This document shows positions 44,883-57,344 of a stretch of DNA of 64,000 nt, piece by piece (the stretch's first letter is position 1; the number at the start of each line of letters is the position of its first letter). The notes under the pieces are model-generated. The model did not search any database, was not told where the DNA came from, and saw nothing but the letters and a program-made list of their open reading frames with translations. Origin of the DNA: Eutreptiella sp. 'Long Island Sound 2002' (Eukaryota > Euglenozoa > Euglenophyceae > Eutreptiales > Eutreptiaceae); assembly GCA_964036045.1 (NCBI GenBank), contig OZ038400.1:14691079-14755078 (forward strand). The letters run 5' to 3'. A program made the translations under genes and the position numbers.

Positions 44883-46747
44883 ACACATCACTGTTGAGAA
44901 TGCAGGGCACCAGGTAAATCATGCACTGCCCAAAACGGACAAAATTCTGCACCATAGTGTCAGTACAGCATGCAGATGGGGGTTTTTCCAAATAGCCCTT
45001 TTCAAGGGCTATCCGAATGTACCGCAAATACCCCCCCCTACAGGACACTCAGTGAGTGCAAACGAGGCAACAAGGTTGTCCACACCCGCAAAAAGCTCCG
45101 TGTTGGCGTGCTTGCCATGTCCCCGAGAGATCTGCCTATATTGCCTGTACTGTGCCGTGAGCAATGGCCCGGTCAATAGAACCGGCAGAGACGGTGTTCT
45201 TGTTTGCCTTTGGCAGCAGGACGCCTCTGACGGTCGTTCTGGTTTTGCAGGACAAGACCAGCTCAGGGCGGCATGTGTTCCTGCCATCGGCTGTGCACAG
45301 CTCTTTGTAGTACTGTGTCTGGTGATGCGACTGAGCAACGCAGACTGCAAACACGCTGAAGCTGCTGCATCCCACGGGTGCCTCTGCTGCGGGCCGCACC
45401 TCATGAGGAACGTGTTGTATTCTGGGGCCGGTGTCGAGTTCAAGTGTCAAGTTCGCCTTCACAAACGGTGCAAGATTAGGACAGCCTGGTCCGAGGCCAG
45501 GCTGCACACCAGAAGCCAGGCGCTGGCAGCATGAACCCGTGGTGGAGATAGAGTGTATCCCAAAACTTGTAATTACTGTATCCAACTGTATCCCAAGCTC
45601 CAGATGTGTGTATCCCCTGTGTATCCCAAGTTTCAAGTGTGTGTATCACATGTGTATCCCATTTTTCTTTATTCGCAGTCCTACGCGCTCAGTCCCCCTG
45701 TCCTTCGTTCCCGTGCGGCTCTTCCTCAGACATGATGAAGCAGTTATCTTTGAAGCCGCGTTTTACAGCTCGCGCTGCGCTAGCGTGTATCCTGTGGGGG
45801 ATGGCCAAGGTCTCATTCCTTTTTTTCGTGATTTATATGTATCACATGTGTATCCCAAGGTTCCAGCGTGTGTATCCCGTGTGTATCCCGAAAGCAAAAA
45901 GTGTGTATCCCGCTTGGACGTGGATACGCACTATCTCTACCCCTGACATGAACACATGGTGGCGCGCAGGGCCCGCACGCGTCTTAATGCCTTGTGCCCA
46001 CCGCACAGGGCTGTCGTCAGCGCTTGCAGCTGCTCGATGCAGAGCCTGGGCTGGGGCCTGCGGGTCTGGTGACAGTTCGAAGTCTACCGCGGTGTTGCCC
46101 GACAGAGTGCCATTGTAGCTTAGCATGCACAGTTGCATCATGGTGTCCAGGAACACCTGCTGGACCCTGGTCATGGCTGTGCATCGTGAGGCACACCGAG
46201 TACGGTGTTGCCTGAGGTACAAGAATGTGGGCACACGTGAAATTGAGTTTGGTAAATGTGTCGGGCATGCGGAGCCTCTGCTTGCCATTCTGATTGATAC
46301 CATTCATGTTGAAGAGGGGAAGGCCCTCTGAGGGGAAGGGGCTTCGTGTGTAGGAAGGGGACACTTGCTATGACGTGAAAGCTGGAGCTGAGTTCAAGGG
46401 GAGGTATCCAAGGTCCCAAGCCCAGGCCACCTGACCATGAGCAACAAGAGTGCAAAGGCCGGGGTCTGAGGGAAATTCAGGGCCATTGCATATGCTCCAT
46501 CCCAGGCATAGCATGTGATTTACATACACATGCCAAAGGTCTTGTCGCCACAAAATGGTCAGCCAGTTAGACAACTGAGGGTGCCGATTCAATCTCGTTG
46601 GCAAAGGAGAGGCTTGCTGCCCGATTGAAGCGTCCTTCTAGTTCTAATGATGTTATTCGTCTTTCTTGGTCGTGAGCCATTTTGACTCCTCCCCTGCTTG
46701 GGGACCGAAGACAGCAGAGGTTGTTGAGCAATTTTGATTTTTCCCGA
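44883..46747. other. Unassigned region with GTGTATCCC cluster
   Basis: I recognise no gene here. A perfect 9-bp inverted repeat (ATAGCCCTT / AAGGGCTAT, loop TTC) lies at 44992-45012. Between 45553 and 45912 about a dozen copies of GTGTATC(C/A)C occur at irregular spacing. Minus-strand frames around 46000-46370 contain protein-like stretches (FLDTMMQLCMLSYNGTLSGNTAVDFE) that could be an exon or an old element, but they are short and broken by frame changes. Confidence 0.4.
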
Positions 46748-46749
46748 TG

Positions 46750-47459
46750 AGTAAGAAAAAGTCAGTACCATGTCTTTCTTGGAGGGCTTGATCCAGGCCA
46801 AGCCCCCCTTAAAACCCTTTTGTTGATGCCAAGACAAACTTAAGTGTTTTTATCTCTCTTTTGTAGCCTAAAGTACACTTTCTCAACGTAACTAGGGTTG
46901 TGACCCTAGCCCCCCCATGAAGTTCACCCCTACCACTCAACTGAGGGGAGGTACCTTCCTTCATGGAGGACATACCAAAATAAATCAGGCATTTCATGCT
47001 TGTTGGCCTTGGAGGTTAAGCCTAGTGGTCTCCCACCCCAAGACCCCTATACTCAATTGTTTCTACCACTTATTGTGGTCCTACTTTGTAACTGTTTCTG
47101 AATTCAGTTGCTTGGCCAAGTCATTTTCTGTGTGGTCCTGACATCTATGCCTCTCAGTCCTAACCAGCACCATTTCACCCAAACGAGTGCACATGAAGTG
47201 CCTAATGCAACCTCTGAGGCTAGAGTCTGACCAATTTTCATATAAAATCTTTTGTATTATCCATTTGTGATTGAATCTATGTGCATAAACCTGCTTTGTC
47301 TATCTGCAGCCCTTCTGTGTTACACTGGATTCCAAAACCAATCATTGATTCGATCCACATCCTCTTTTTGCTCTACTTGCTGCTTTGGTTTGGGTTTTCA
47401 ACTACAAAACCTGCAGGACATCATCAAAGTACCTAGGGCATAAAGCAAGGACATCTTTC
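46750..47459 (+). repeat. Probable 5' LTR of element D
   Basis: Inferred from position: it ends at the primer-binding site and starts with AGTAAGAAAAAGT, a 13-mer that also begins the sequence after the break in element C at 56529. The two putative LTRs share little else, and no second copy is in the window, so the left boundary is tentative. Confidence 0.4.
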
Positions 47460-47474
47460 CGGTAGCAGAGGCAG
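47460..47474 (+). promoter_or_regulatory. Primer-binding site of element D
   Basis: CGGTAGCAGAGGCAG: twelve bases identical to the primer site of elements A and C, complementary to the initiator tRNA-Met 3' end, with C instead of the first T. It lies 83 bp before the gag ATG. Confidence 0.65.
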
Positions 47475-47542
47475 TCCCTTGTGACCTTTTGAACCGACCC
47501 TGAGAAGAAGTGCAGAACAAAAGCTCAACAACAAAATTCATC

Positions 47543-49735
47543 ATGTCCACGCCAAGCGTCAGGACCTGGCCTATCCGAACTGTCCAAGTACAAATGGGCA
47601 GCATGGCCCACCCAATGAGTGAACCACCTCACCGAGCTCCACATCATCTCAGCGGCGCATCTGGGTCCCAAGGAGATCCAGAACGCAGAAGGGCGGATGA
47701 GAATAAAGGCCTTACCACCGAGGCCTTAGCAGCACACGGTGGAGACAGCTACAGTCACCTCCACAGACGTGTAGCTGCCTCAATATCCAGATCAAATTGT
47801 TCAGCTTCATCCTCAACTGCCATTGAAGGACCTGAGGAGTATGAGGAGCTGAAGCAGAAGATGGATGAGTACATCCTACAGCAGGAGTACTACAAATCCA
47901 TCCGTGGGGAATATGGAGAGGAGCCACTGGCTGTACATGGATCCATACCTCGTACAGACCTAGGGTCCTACGCGCACTCGGGTCCTCCGTCCACTGCATC
48001 CCTGCCAAGACGAACAAGACCTGAGTATCCAAGACCATGTTATCCAACCCGAAGGGCTCCCGAAGTGGGCCCAACACGAGTCGAAGAACAACATCATCCA
48101 AGGCCAACCTACGGAGCCCTGGATCACACGGCCGAGCTGTTGGCCAAACTCCTGTCTGGATCAGAAGATCCAGATGTGACGGCCCTATCAGAGGCCATTA
48201 AGGCAAAGCTGGGTATTGCTGAACCCTTACCCCAGCCTGAGTTGCCCTCTCTCTCTGCAGGGCTGAGTACCCTGGCCGAAGATCTCAAGAGATCAAGGGT
48301 CTCAAGGCTGTTGCCTAAGGTCACCTGCCCCAGCCCCTTTCACCCCCGTGCCAGGACAGTGCCTATGGCTGATCTACAGGACGTGCCTGTCACAGAGAGT
48401 GAGAGAAGAGGACTGTCAGCCCTGGCCCCTCTTGCCGGCGTGTCGCCTACAGGCCTAACACCGGGGGGTGGGAAGATGGGCAGACCAATTGCCCAGGCGA
48501 ACATCCAGCTAGAACTGCCGGAGTTCGACCCCAAAAATCTGCCTGAATGGGCAGATGAATTTGCAGAGTTCCTTTTGTTGACTGGCCAATCCCATGTGGA
48601 TGTGGCCACCAAATGTTCACTGCTAAAACGCTCATGCAAAAAGAAATTTTTGCAAAAACAGGTCAAACAGATTGTGAAAACCTGTTCTACTTGGGCAGAG
48701 GTACTCCTGAGGTTAGAGAAAACATTCCCAGTCTATGAGACTGACCTCAGCGTACGCACACAGATCGAGGAGCTACCTATGCTCCCGGAGTTTCCATCCG
48801 CTGCGCGAATTTCTGAGTATGTGTGCGACTTGGAGTACTTATTTTCGAGGATGAACGTGGGCTCCTACGGAGCCACTGAGCCCCACCTGTGGCTCATGAG
48901 TAAGATCCTCCAGTGTACGTGTGATGATTGCCGCTCCAGCTCTGAGAGGAAGAGCAGGACCCACTCGTACGATACACTGGTGGATCTCTTGATTGAGCTA
49001 GCTCTTGAGAGAGAGAATGACTACCACATGGGGAAATTCTTCAAGAAGCATTTGGGACGAGGTGGTACCCCTACCCCCGAACGTGGCGAAGGGAAGGGGC
49101 ATAAAAGTCCCACTAACACCAACCAGGGAGGTGGTAAAGGGAGGGGCAACCTACGTGCCATGAACGAGGTTCCAACTGATGCAGGCACACCCCCCCTGTT
49201 TTACTGCCGACCTGTCAATGACAAGGGGGGACCTTGTCATGCCTCTGACTGCGATCTCCGCAGTGGCTGTATGCTGCAGATGAAACGTCAGCAGCATACT
49301 AAAGATGGGAAAACTGTGACCCATCAGGACCACTTCAGGTGTACCATCACCTGTGGTTACTGTGGCAAACGTCGTCACTATGAGGACGAATGCCACATCA
49401 AGAAACGCGAGAGTGACAAACTCAAGCGTCAGCAGGCGGAGCGCCAGAAGACCCAGACGCCCGCCAGAAATCCCCCGAATGGGGATAAAGGTAAAGGAGG
49501 TGGCAAGGGGGGTGGCAAAATTTGACCCTCTAACCCCCAGAGGCGCTCATCAGCGCCTGTTGCTACACCCACTCCTGCTGCTACACCCACTCCTGCCGCA
49601 GGTGTCCCCCAGAAGCGCCCCCAAGGGGATAATGCTACCCCTGAGGGGAATAATTCTAAGAAGAGGCGCTTGGCCTGGATGGCCAAGTCCCTCATGGCTG
49701 CAGGGGTGGATGTGAAATTCCCTGATGAGGAATAG
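47543..49735 (+). pseudogene. Element D gag
   Basis: The best start is the ATG at 47543 (M-S-T-P-S-V-R). The capsid-like region IQLELPEFDPKNLPEWADEFAEFLLLTGQSH...YLFSRMNVGSYG spans about 48500-49020. The CCHC zinc knuckle CGYCGKRRHYEDEC (C-X2-C-X4-H-X4-C) is at 49352. A UGA at 49523 interrupts the frame, which then continues PSNPQRRSSAP...FPDEE to UAG 49733-49735, the position that aligns with the UGA ending gag in element E. The UGA at 49523 is therefore probably a disabling mutation. Confidence 0.8.
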
Positions 49736-52652
49736 GGGGGCGGCTCCGAAGAGGAGGACTTGGTTTTCTGGCTCCTCGTGAAGATCGGGGATCAGGTTTT
49801 TCGAGCGGTGCTTGATACCGGTGCAACACTTTCCATAGTGGCCCGGCGCCTGCTTAAAACTTTCAGGAAAACTAAGACCGTGGCCATAAGAGTAGGGGAT
49901 GGGCGTACCATCCACTCCTTGGGGGGGGTCGATGTGACCATATGTCTGGGCGACGAAACCGTGACCCAACACTGCAGAGTGTTGGACACTGACGCCCTTG
50001 ACATCGTCATTGGCACCGACTTTCTAAAAAGGAACCCCCAGGTAAAAATGCTGTCCCTACAGCGTCCTTACTCTTTGCACTGCGACTTTGGCAGTGGGCT
50101 ATTCTCCGTTCCTTTGGAGCTGTCAGGACGAAAAGAGTCTGGGCTGCGCTACGCAGCCAAGACGAACTATCGTACTGAAAACTACCAGCTGGCCCGTCAC
50201 GTTCTTGAAAATGGACTGGCGGCCTTACAGGTAAACCTGGATGAGATCCAGGTGGAATTGTTTGCGAGCCAACAACAGCACATCATGCAGTTGTACTGCT
50301 CGAAACAACTGAACAATGCTTTCCGTTTCTTCTGGAAAGCAATGGGCCTAGCGTATGCTAACCCTCCCTTCTCCCTGCTCGCGAAGGTTCTAACCAAAAT
50401 TGCTTATGAGGGAGGAAGGGTTGTTATGTGCACCCCTGACTGGGGTTGCTCTGGTGAACATGCTTACTGGCGCCGTATGCTAGATCGAATGACCGTGGGA
50501 AGAGTGCAACTCCCCGACGGCCCCATCTATGTGCCTGAGGACTCAGACACAGCTATGCAGGCCCCTGAGTGGGCCAGTTTCCTGTCCATCATCGATGGAT
50601 CTCTCAATCCTGTACCCCTGTGTGACCTGGACCAGGTGCTACCAAAAGAGGTCATGGCCGAAAATCGTGGCCTGATCCTTTATGATCTCAAAAATCGATC
50701 TCCTGAGCACCTATCTGCCACACTTACAGGGTGTGAGTCTCCTGATGACTATGTGGAACCTGCAGCTGTAAAAAAGGATGCTGACGACCAACTGTCTGAG
50801 ATCGCCAGCACTATTCCCTCTGTTGATCCCAGCTGTGTTGACCTAAAACATAGTGCTAGAGGAGGTAGATCTAGAGTCAACCTCTGAACCCGCTTCCTCT
50901 GTTGGGAAACCAGTGCTACACATGCAGCCTGTGCACACAGGTGAACCCGTGGCCCGGAGTGCTGATGCTCTGGCACCGCCTGCTGCTAATAACATGCCAT
51001 TGTCTGAGCATGACACTCAAGAACTCCGACGGCTGTTGTACCTGAAGTACCTGCAATACCTCAGACAGACCTGGAAATCCTCCATCTGGTCTGAGGAAGA
51101 CGATGAGACCTATACGCTGCCTGATCCTGAGATACCTCTAGTGTATTGTCTACACTATGGGCAGCAATGTACCCCTGAGTGGGACGATGGTACTGTGTCT
51201 GCCGAAACTGCTGATCGGCATAAAAAGAAAGAACATGGAAAAAGCAACCTCCATGCTGAGGAGGTTTTCCTTCAGAAACTCGAGAGTCTTAACCTTGACC
51301 CCCGCCTGAAGAAACTGCTGGTAACCTATGAGGAGGTGTTCGGCGCCTTGCCGCCTCCCCTTTCTTGTAAAAAACTGGTCCAGATGGACCTGAAATTGAA
51401 ACCAGAATTCGAAAAGACGCGAGTGAGGCGTCGTCCCTATCCCGCTCCACAGGAACAGGTTGAGGAAATCGAGCGCCAGATCCAAGAATGCATTGATGCT
51501 GGCCTCGTTGAAGAGTATTAACATGGGGACTATCCCCATCACTGCAGCCCCTGTTTCCTTGTTGCTAAACCAGGGTCGACTGCTCTACGTCTTGTTGTAG
51601 ACTATGGTGAGGTCAACAAGAAAACCCAGAACAGGTCAGGGAGTATTCCTAACATGGAAAACACCCTGGAGCGTATTGCCAAATGCAAGTATAAGACCAA
51701 AATGGACAAACGCTCTGGTTTCTGGCAGGTGGACCTAACCGCCGCAGCTCAGGAGCTGTTGGCCTTTATAACCACTAAGGGTCGTGTTTTCAAATGGAAG
51801 GTTATGCCTTTCGGGGTGGCTAATGCCCCAGCGCTCTTCCAGGAGCTTATGAACAAAATTTTGTACATACTGAGGCGCAGGCCTCTAGTACAAGAGTTGA
51901 TTTCTCGGGGTGCAGAAATGGAGGCTCACATCGACGACGTGAGTTTGGGTACTAATACCAAAGAGGACCACGTCCTTCTCTCCCGTGAATTTTTCATTGT
52001 CTGCCAAGAAAACCATCTCCGAATCCGTATTAAACTCGAAAAATGTGAGTTTATGAAAGAGGAGATGGAGTATTTGGGTTTCGACGTGGGGTATGGCTGG
52101 TGGAAACCAGCCACGTCTAAGATGCAGCCCCTACAGGACATGCAAATTCGCGATGACCCTAAGAAGGGTCTACACGATGTGAGGAGTTTTGTGGGCGCCT
52201 GTAATTTCTATCGGCGTCACATCCACAATTTTACTTACTCCTCTGCACCCCTCACTGACCTGATCAAGAAAACTACTCCCTGGAGATGGATCTCCAGAGA
52301 GGGAGAGTGTTTCCAGGAGTTGAAGAAGAAGATTGCCTCCACCAACTGCCTGGGAGTGCCCCGCCCTGAGGGCGAGATAGTCCTGATCACTGATGCCAGT
52401 GATGTAGGGGGGGGGGGTACGATCTACCAATGGCAGGAGCTTAACCCCGCTGAACTAACCCACTGCCATTATCGTACTACTGGACTGAACCGTGATGGTT
52501 CGTTGAAACATGACTATCCTACCAGTGAGTGGCGACTGGTGCCACTGGGACACTGGAATTGGAAATGGAACCAAGCGCGTTCGGACTACAGCACCTATGA
52601 CCAGGTATGTTGGTGCTATCGTCAGGATCCCGACTCCTGGGATCTAACCCTA
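49736..52652 (+). pseudogene. Element D pol, truncated and frame-broken
   Basis: In frame after UAG 49733: protease AVLDTGATLSIV (GAT at 49814), Dam-like region with ELFAS and NPPF (50360-50371), and a linker. A frame change lies near 50870, and a UAA at 51519-51521 falls where element E has a Lys codon. Reverse transcriptase has HIDD (51927-51938) in place of the usual YIDD or YVDD, followed by the RNase H start (LITDASDVGGGGT). After ~52600 the sequence has lost frame relative to E, and it ends at element C. Integrase is not present on this side. Confidence 0.8.
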
Positions 52653-53184
52653 TGTAAGTGCGGCTAGCCCCATCTGCTCAGATTTTCAGACATTCTGTCC
52701 AGATTGGCTACATTTTGGTCATTTTCTTTGCTTCGGCGGAATCGACGCCTCGCAGCTCAGTCTCAGGATCAGACCTATATATTTCTGATATGCCGGATCT
52801 GATTCCGCGGTCCATTCTCCGTAAATCCGCCGCGTTCCGATCATTTACCTGGAATCGCCATTCGCCGCTGACGCGCGCTCGCGGGCCAGATCGGCCAAAC
52901 ATTTTTCATAATTGGATTTATATAAATCTTTTCAGACAGATATGGACACTCAGATGTATCTAGAATAATCCGCATCAATTTTCTTCATAGACTGGGATTT
53001 TCTGCCGGATAACAATCAGCATGGACCTTGCTTCTGTTGTCTCTGCTCTCACCTCCGTTGGTGTTCGAGTATCCGGTTCTACCCCCAATAACAACGTCCA
53101 GGGAGACTCCTCGCGTGCCTGCCCCACTGGTCTTGCCGGCCCCGAGCCCTCCGGCACCATCAACGACCCAGGGCAGCACTTTCA
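52653..53184 (+). repeat. 5' LTR of element C
   Basis: 532 bp, TGTAAGTGCGG...CACTTTCA, collinear with the LTRs of A. It includes the same TATA-like block and a Gag ATG at 53021. The primer site TGGTAGCAGAGGC follows at 53185. More diverged from the A LTRs than these are from each other. Confidence 0.9.
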
Positions 53185-56050
53185 TGGTAGCAGAGGCTAC
53201 CTGAATGTTGTTCCTTTGGTGTCCCAACCACAGTTAGCTCCCCAGTACGGCCCCGGAGACTCCGCCGCTCCTGGAGACGTAACAATTACGCTGCCGTGGT
53301 GCTGTGCGAACGAGGCCTTGAGAAGAATGCCTTGCGCAAGCCCAAGCTGCCCAAGAAGGGCACAAATCAGCAGCTGTGGAGACCCAAATTACCATCCCGA
53401 TCCCAGTCGAAATTGGCCATCAAGTGGCTGGAATCTGCCAGCCTACGCCGATGGCAACGCTCCGGTGGAGCTTACGGACCTGGCAGGTACCAATACTCCC
53501 TACCAATGTCCACATTTTGAGACCATCGACGCCGACATTGACGACATTGAGATGGGTGGTCCAGGTGAGGTACCTATCTATAATCGACCAGCCTCTTGGG
53601 CACAATGGGACAACCATTTGTCTTCAGAAGTGACCCGTAACCTTGAGGCGCTTGAGGCCCTTTGTCTATTAGCCACGTCTAAGCTGATAGGACAAGAAAG
53701 AATCGCCTCTGATTTTTTAATGGAATATTTTTTCCTACTTCAGGAAGAAATTGATACCAGGATGTGGTGGCGTTCTCAAGAAGATGACTCTTTTGCCATT
53801 TTTTTGCAGATCTGGGAGGCAAGCCCCTTCCCGAAGGAGAAGACCAAGGCACCTGTTGCCGGGCCCTCCGCCCCTCATCCCCCTGTTTCTATCCGCGACG
53901 ATCTAGCCGCCGCGGTTGAGGAAGGAATTTTAGAGGCAGCCAGGCAGGCAAGCCTGGAAATTAGGGCTGAAGGAGCTCCCCAAGTGGACTCCTGGCTGCG
54001 GACCACTGAGATTAGCGGTCCGACAGCCTGCTCAGGCCCTTCAGGACACGGTATGTACTGTCCTGCTGACTGCTCTTGCAGATTCCAGCGAGACTCTGAG
54101 CTCCAATTGCTCAAAGATCAAATGCAACTCATCATTCAAACGCTGGGAATTAAAGATCTTTTCAAGACCCACATGCGGTCTGAGGGCGCATCATCGGTGG
54201 AACAAACAACAGAACCGTCGGAGGAGGCGACAGAAATTTTTTCGATTGCTCCTTCGGTGGACTCTAAGACCACCGATGCAAGGATCAGCAGGACTAAGCT
54301 AAAGGAAAGGGTTACAATCTCTAGATCTCAGAGTAGGACGGCGAAGGCTAGGACTGAGGCTCAGAATGCCAAGCGAACTGCCTCCCGTACTGCCCTTCCT
54401 GCTGCTGATTCCAATGCATTAGCCCAGATGTTGCTCGCCCAGACCCTCGCCGGAGCTGGTGTGGCTAATGATGCCGCCAAGGTGTCTGCCATTACGGCCG
54501 GTGTTGGGCTGGATTCACTTCTAAATCCTACTTCATTGCGACTTCGTCAGGTTGCCAAGCAACCGAAGTATAATGCGAACCCCAGACGTTGGCCTCAGTT
54601 CCAACGGGAATTTAGACTGTGGGTTAAGACTCAAAAACTTCAAGATGATCAGTTCCTGATGGCCCTCTAGGACTGCCTTGAGGGAGCGCCGGCCAACGCT
54701 TGGCTCAGGTCCTGGAGTGATCGTGAGGATTCAAGTTCCCCCCTTACCTTTGATGAGGTGTGGGAACAGTTGGAGGTACGTGGATCCCGGCTGCCAGAGG
54801 ACCATTACCACCAGATGTTGAAGAATTTTCCTTCATTCTCGCGATTAATCTTGCACGAAGTGCAAGACAAGAGACAGCGCTTCTGGAACTTAGTGGAAGA
54901 ATCTGAACATTCAGGCGAAAAATTTTCTAGTGCCGAGCTGAAAAATCTGATTTTTGACAAGATCCCCTCCGAAACTGCCGCCACCCTTCGGAATAAACAG
55001 TCCGAAGAAAAGGTCAAGACCTGGTGGGTCGAAGGCTTTGATGCCTCGGCCAACAGGTTTACGGTCAGGGAGGCACTTCAAAAGTGCTCCCCCACGTCGT
55101 TTTCCAAGGTGAAATTCACTGAAAACACGTGGAAAATCAAATTTAATGAACACGAGGATCGGGACTTGTTTGTCCAAGTCCTCAACAAGGGAGTAAGCTT
55201 CCATGGCCATCGCCTGAAGGCCAGGAACTGGGTGTTTTCGTTCACCCCGAAGGAATTGTGGGAAGAGGTTGAGCGGCTCGCTGACGCCGCCAATCAAAAT
55301 TTCCATGAGGGTCTTGGGGGAAACAAGAATACCCAGCAAAACACCCAAAATGGGGCCCAAAAGGGCAACAAAAAGGTGAATGACACCCGGAATGTTCAGG
55401 ATCACTGTAGCATCTGTCTTCTTTTAGGTTCTACGAACCGAGCTAAGTCGCATTCTACTGGTAATCACCGATGGTCTCCTTACGATCACAAGGTGATTGG
55501 TGAAAATATCAGTAATCCGCAGAATTCAGACAGGAATGACAGACAGGTGCATGGTGGAAAGGGGGGAAAAGGGAATCCGACCCCCTCCGGTGGAAACAAA
55601 AATACTGGAGGCCCTGGCGGGTCCCAAGGCACAGGAAATCGGACTCCATCCGGCTCCGGTGGGCAGCCGAACGGCCAGAAAAATCCCAATGGCAACGCCG
55701 GAGGCGGAAATCGAAATCCAGGCCAAACCTCTCAATCCGGTACAAACAAGGGAAATGCTCCAGGATCCCAGGGTAAAGGTAAGGGAAATCCTTCAGGAAC
55801 CCCTTTCTCTGGTAAGGGCAGAGGGCGTGGCGACGGTGGTGGTCCATCATCCGGCGGCCGTGGCCGTGGACGTGGAAAGGGCAACCATCGTGTGGATCAG
55901 GTCTCAGGTGCAGATCAGGTGTCCGATGCGGATCGAGATTATGTCGAAAATGCTCTGGATCCAGCAGATGATCCGTTCCAAGAGGAGTGGGTCGACGAAT
56001 CGGGGTGTGTTCACAATGTTAACGCAGCCACTGGAGGTCAGAACGCCTAG
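53021..56050 (+). pseudogene. Element C gag, one internal UAG
   Basis: A single frame from the LTR ATG to UAG 56048-56050, interrupted only by UAG 54668-54670 (CTC UAG GAC UGC), probably a C-to-T change of a Gln codon. It shows that the A-family Gag is normally one frame of about 1,010 codons: LTR-encoded leader, central region with NDAAKVSAITAGVG, capsid-like PKYNANPRRWPQFQREF, and a Gly/Asn/Pro-rich tail with RGRGRG. Confidence 0.8.
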
Positions 56051-56528
56051 GGGAGCCACGAAAATCGCCCCTCCCCAGGCGATTTCAGGCATGATCCCCA
56101 GATTCCTGATCGACCATTACTTGATGTAGGGTCGCTTGTCTCCTCTCCCCTGGATCCGGCAGCGGATCCTTCTGTTGTAGTGGACGAGGTTGGTGTACAG
56201 TCCAAGCACAGGGCCCGTCAGTTTGTCACAAAGCTGTGGGTCTCTGATTGCAAGGGAAATTTCCACCTCGCCACTTGTTTGTGTGACAATGGATCAGAGG
56301 TAAATCTCCAATCCAATTCTTTCTTACCCGACGACTGCGTGTTTGAGTCGCCTCATCCTGTTACCCTCGAGGGAGTTTCTGGACATTCTCTCGCAGGTGG
56401 GCAACGCGGTTGTTATATATCAACTCATTTGGTCGCTCAAGACCTTTGGGAAGAGAGTAATGTGGAGGAAGTTGTCCTTAAGGATGACTACTTCTATCGT
56501 GCCGACATAAAGTATGACCTTTACTTGG
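56048..56528 (+). pseudogene. Element C protease fragment after UAG
   Basis: In frame after UAG 56048-56050, with the same stem and loop as in element A. Protease-like CDNGSE is present at 56282-56299, again DNG rather than DTG. The frame is lost at 56528, where the next element starts. Confidence 0.75.
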
Positions 56529-57344
56529 AGTAAGAAAAAGTGCTTTTCCTTTGCTTTAGGACATACTCTAGTTGTATTAGAGATGCACTGAGCAACCATG
56601 CATTTTTATCTTAGTATTGGTCCAGCCAAAAGTGGTGAGAACACATTTTGACCTATGGAACCAAACACCCAATCAGGATATTGAGTGGACCCCTCAATCC
56701 CCTTTCAATCAGAAGTAAAACATCTTTTCCTGAGTTGACTGAGCACTGACATACCTAAGGTAGAGCCTATGAATTTATCTATGTTTTTCCATGAATACTT
56801 ATCTGCCCTAGTGGTATGCACCATAGGGGGTAAGGCACCTCTTTTTGAGAGGTCCTGGGTTCAATTCCTGGTCAGCCTAACTAAGTAGGAAGATCCCATC
56901 TAAGTAGGAAGATCCCATGTGACATGGCAGTGACCTCATCGCCACATACCATGCCACCTCAGCACATATGGGACCCAAAACAAAGAGTGCACATCTCCTA
57001 AGATGGCACTTTGGAGAGAGAGTGATCCTGAGGCAGTTTTCTTACTCTTTTCCCAAAACATTTCAGCTATCTCTGTGAATATGCATTCATTTGTATCCTG
57101 AGTTGCAGTTTCTGTGAATATCTAATCATCTTTCACTGTTTACACTGCAGCCCTTCATGCTTTGATCCTGAATTACCTTCTCCTTGCATACTATTGGCTT
57201 GGGCTATCCTGGATTGAGTTGGCTTTACTGTATTTCAACAAACAAAAGCTTTTCATCATCCAAAACCAGCAGCAGGACACCCTACAGCAACAACAAGCAG
57301 CAGGAGAAGCAAAAACACAGTGCTGAAAACACTATAAACTTTTC
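56529..57344 (+). repeat. Probable 5' LTR of element E, containing a tRNA-like sequence
   Basis: Spans from the break in element C to the primer site TGGTAGCAAGAGGC (57345). It starts AGTAAGAAAAAGT, as in D. It holds a tRNA-derived sequence (56805-56880) and a tandem pair of 'ctaagtaggaagatcccat' just after it. Without the right LTR the boundaries are inferred. Confidence 0.45.
56805..56880 (+). ncRNA. tRNA-derived (SINE-like) sequence
   Basis: CCTAGTGGTATGCACC resembles a Pol III A-box region. An anticodon arm follows: stem ACCTC / GAGGT (56837-56853) with a 7-nt loop TTTTTGA, giving a would-be TTT anticodon. Then comes a T-arm with B-box GGTTCAATTCC (56858-56868). The acceptor stem does not close well, so this is a tRNA-derived repeat head rather than a working tRNA. 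Confidence 0.55.

Larger units (their letters stand above)
46748..52652 (+). mobile_element. Element D: Ty3-like retrotransposon, 3' part displaced by element C
   Basis: A leader or LTR of about 0.7 kb is followed by a tRNA-Met-type primer site (GGTAGCAGAGGC at 47461), gag and pol through RNase H. It is broken by stops and a frameshift. The coding sequence ends at the left edge of element C. It is clearly related to element E (same gag domains, same HIDD reverse transcriptase). Confidence 0.8.
52653..56528 (+). mobile_element. Element C: relative of element A, truncated by element E
   Basis: LTR, primer site, gag and the start of pol of the same family as A, at a few percent nucleotide divergence. 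The match to A breaks off in the protease region (GACCTTTACTTGG), where element E begins. It sits where D's pol should continue, so it appears inserted in D; its right end lies outside the window, so no target duplication can be checked. Confidence 0.85.

Noticed and set aside
45009-45636. Plus- and minus-strand ORFs of 140-170 codons in the unassigned region.
   Set aside because: They overlap in opposite directions, have no domain, and part of the signal comes from the GTGTATCCC repeats.
31606-56050. In-frame UAG codons in several elements as a sign that UAG is reassigned to an amino acid (for example Gln).
   Set aside because: The long intact frames (B pol, E gag and E pol) contain no internal UAG, UAA or UGA, and all three codons occur as lesions or ends. 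A reassigned codon should be frequent within intact ORFs.
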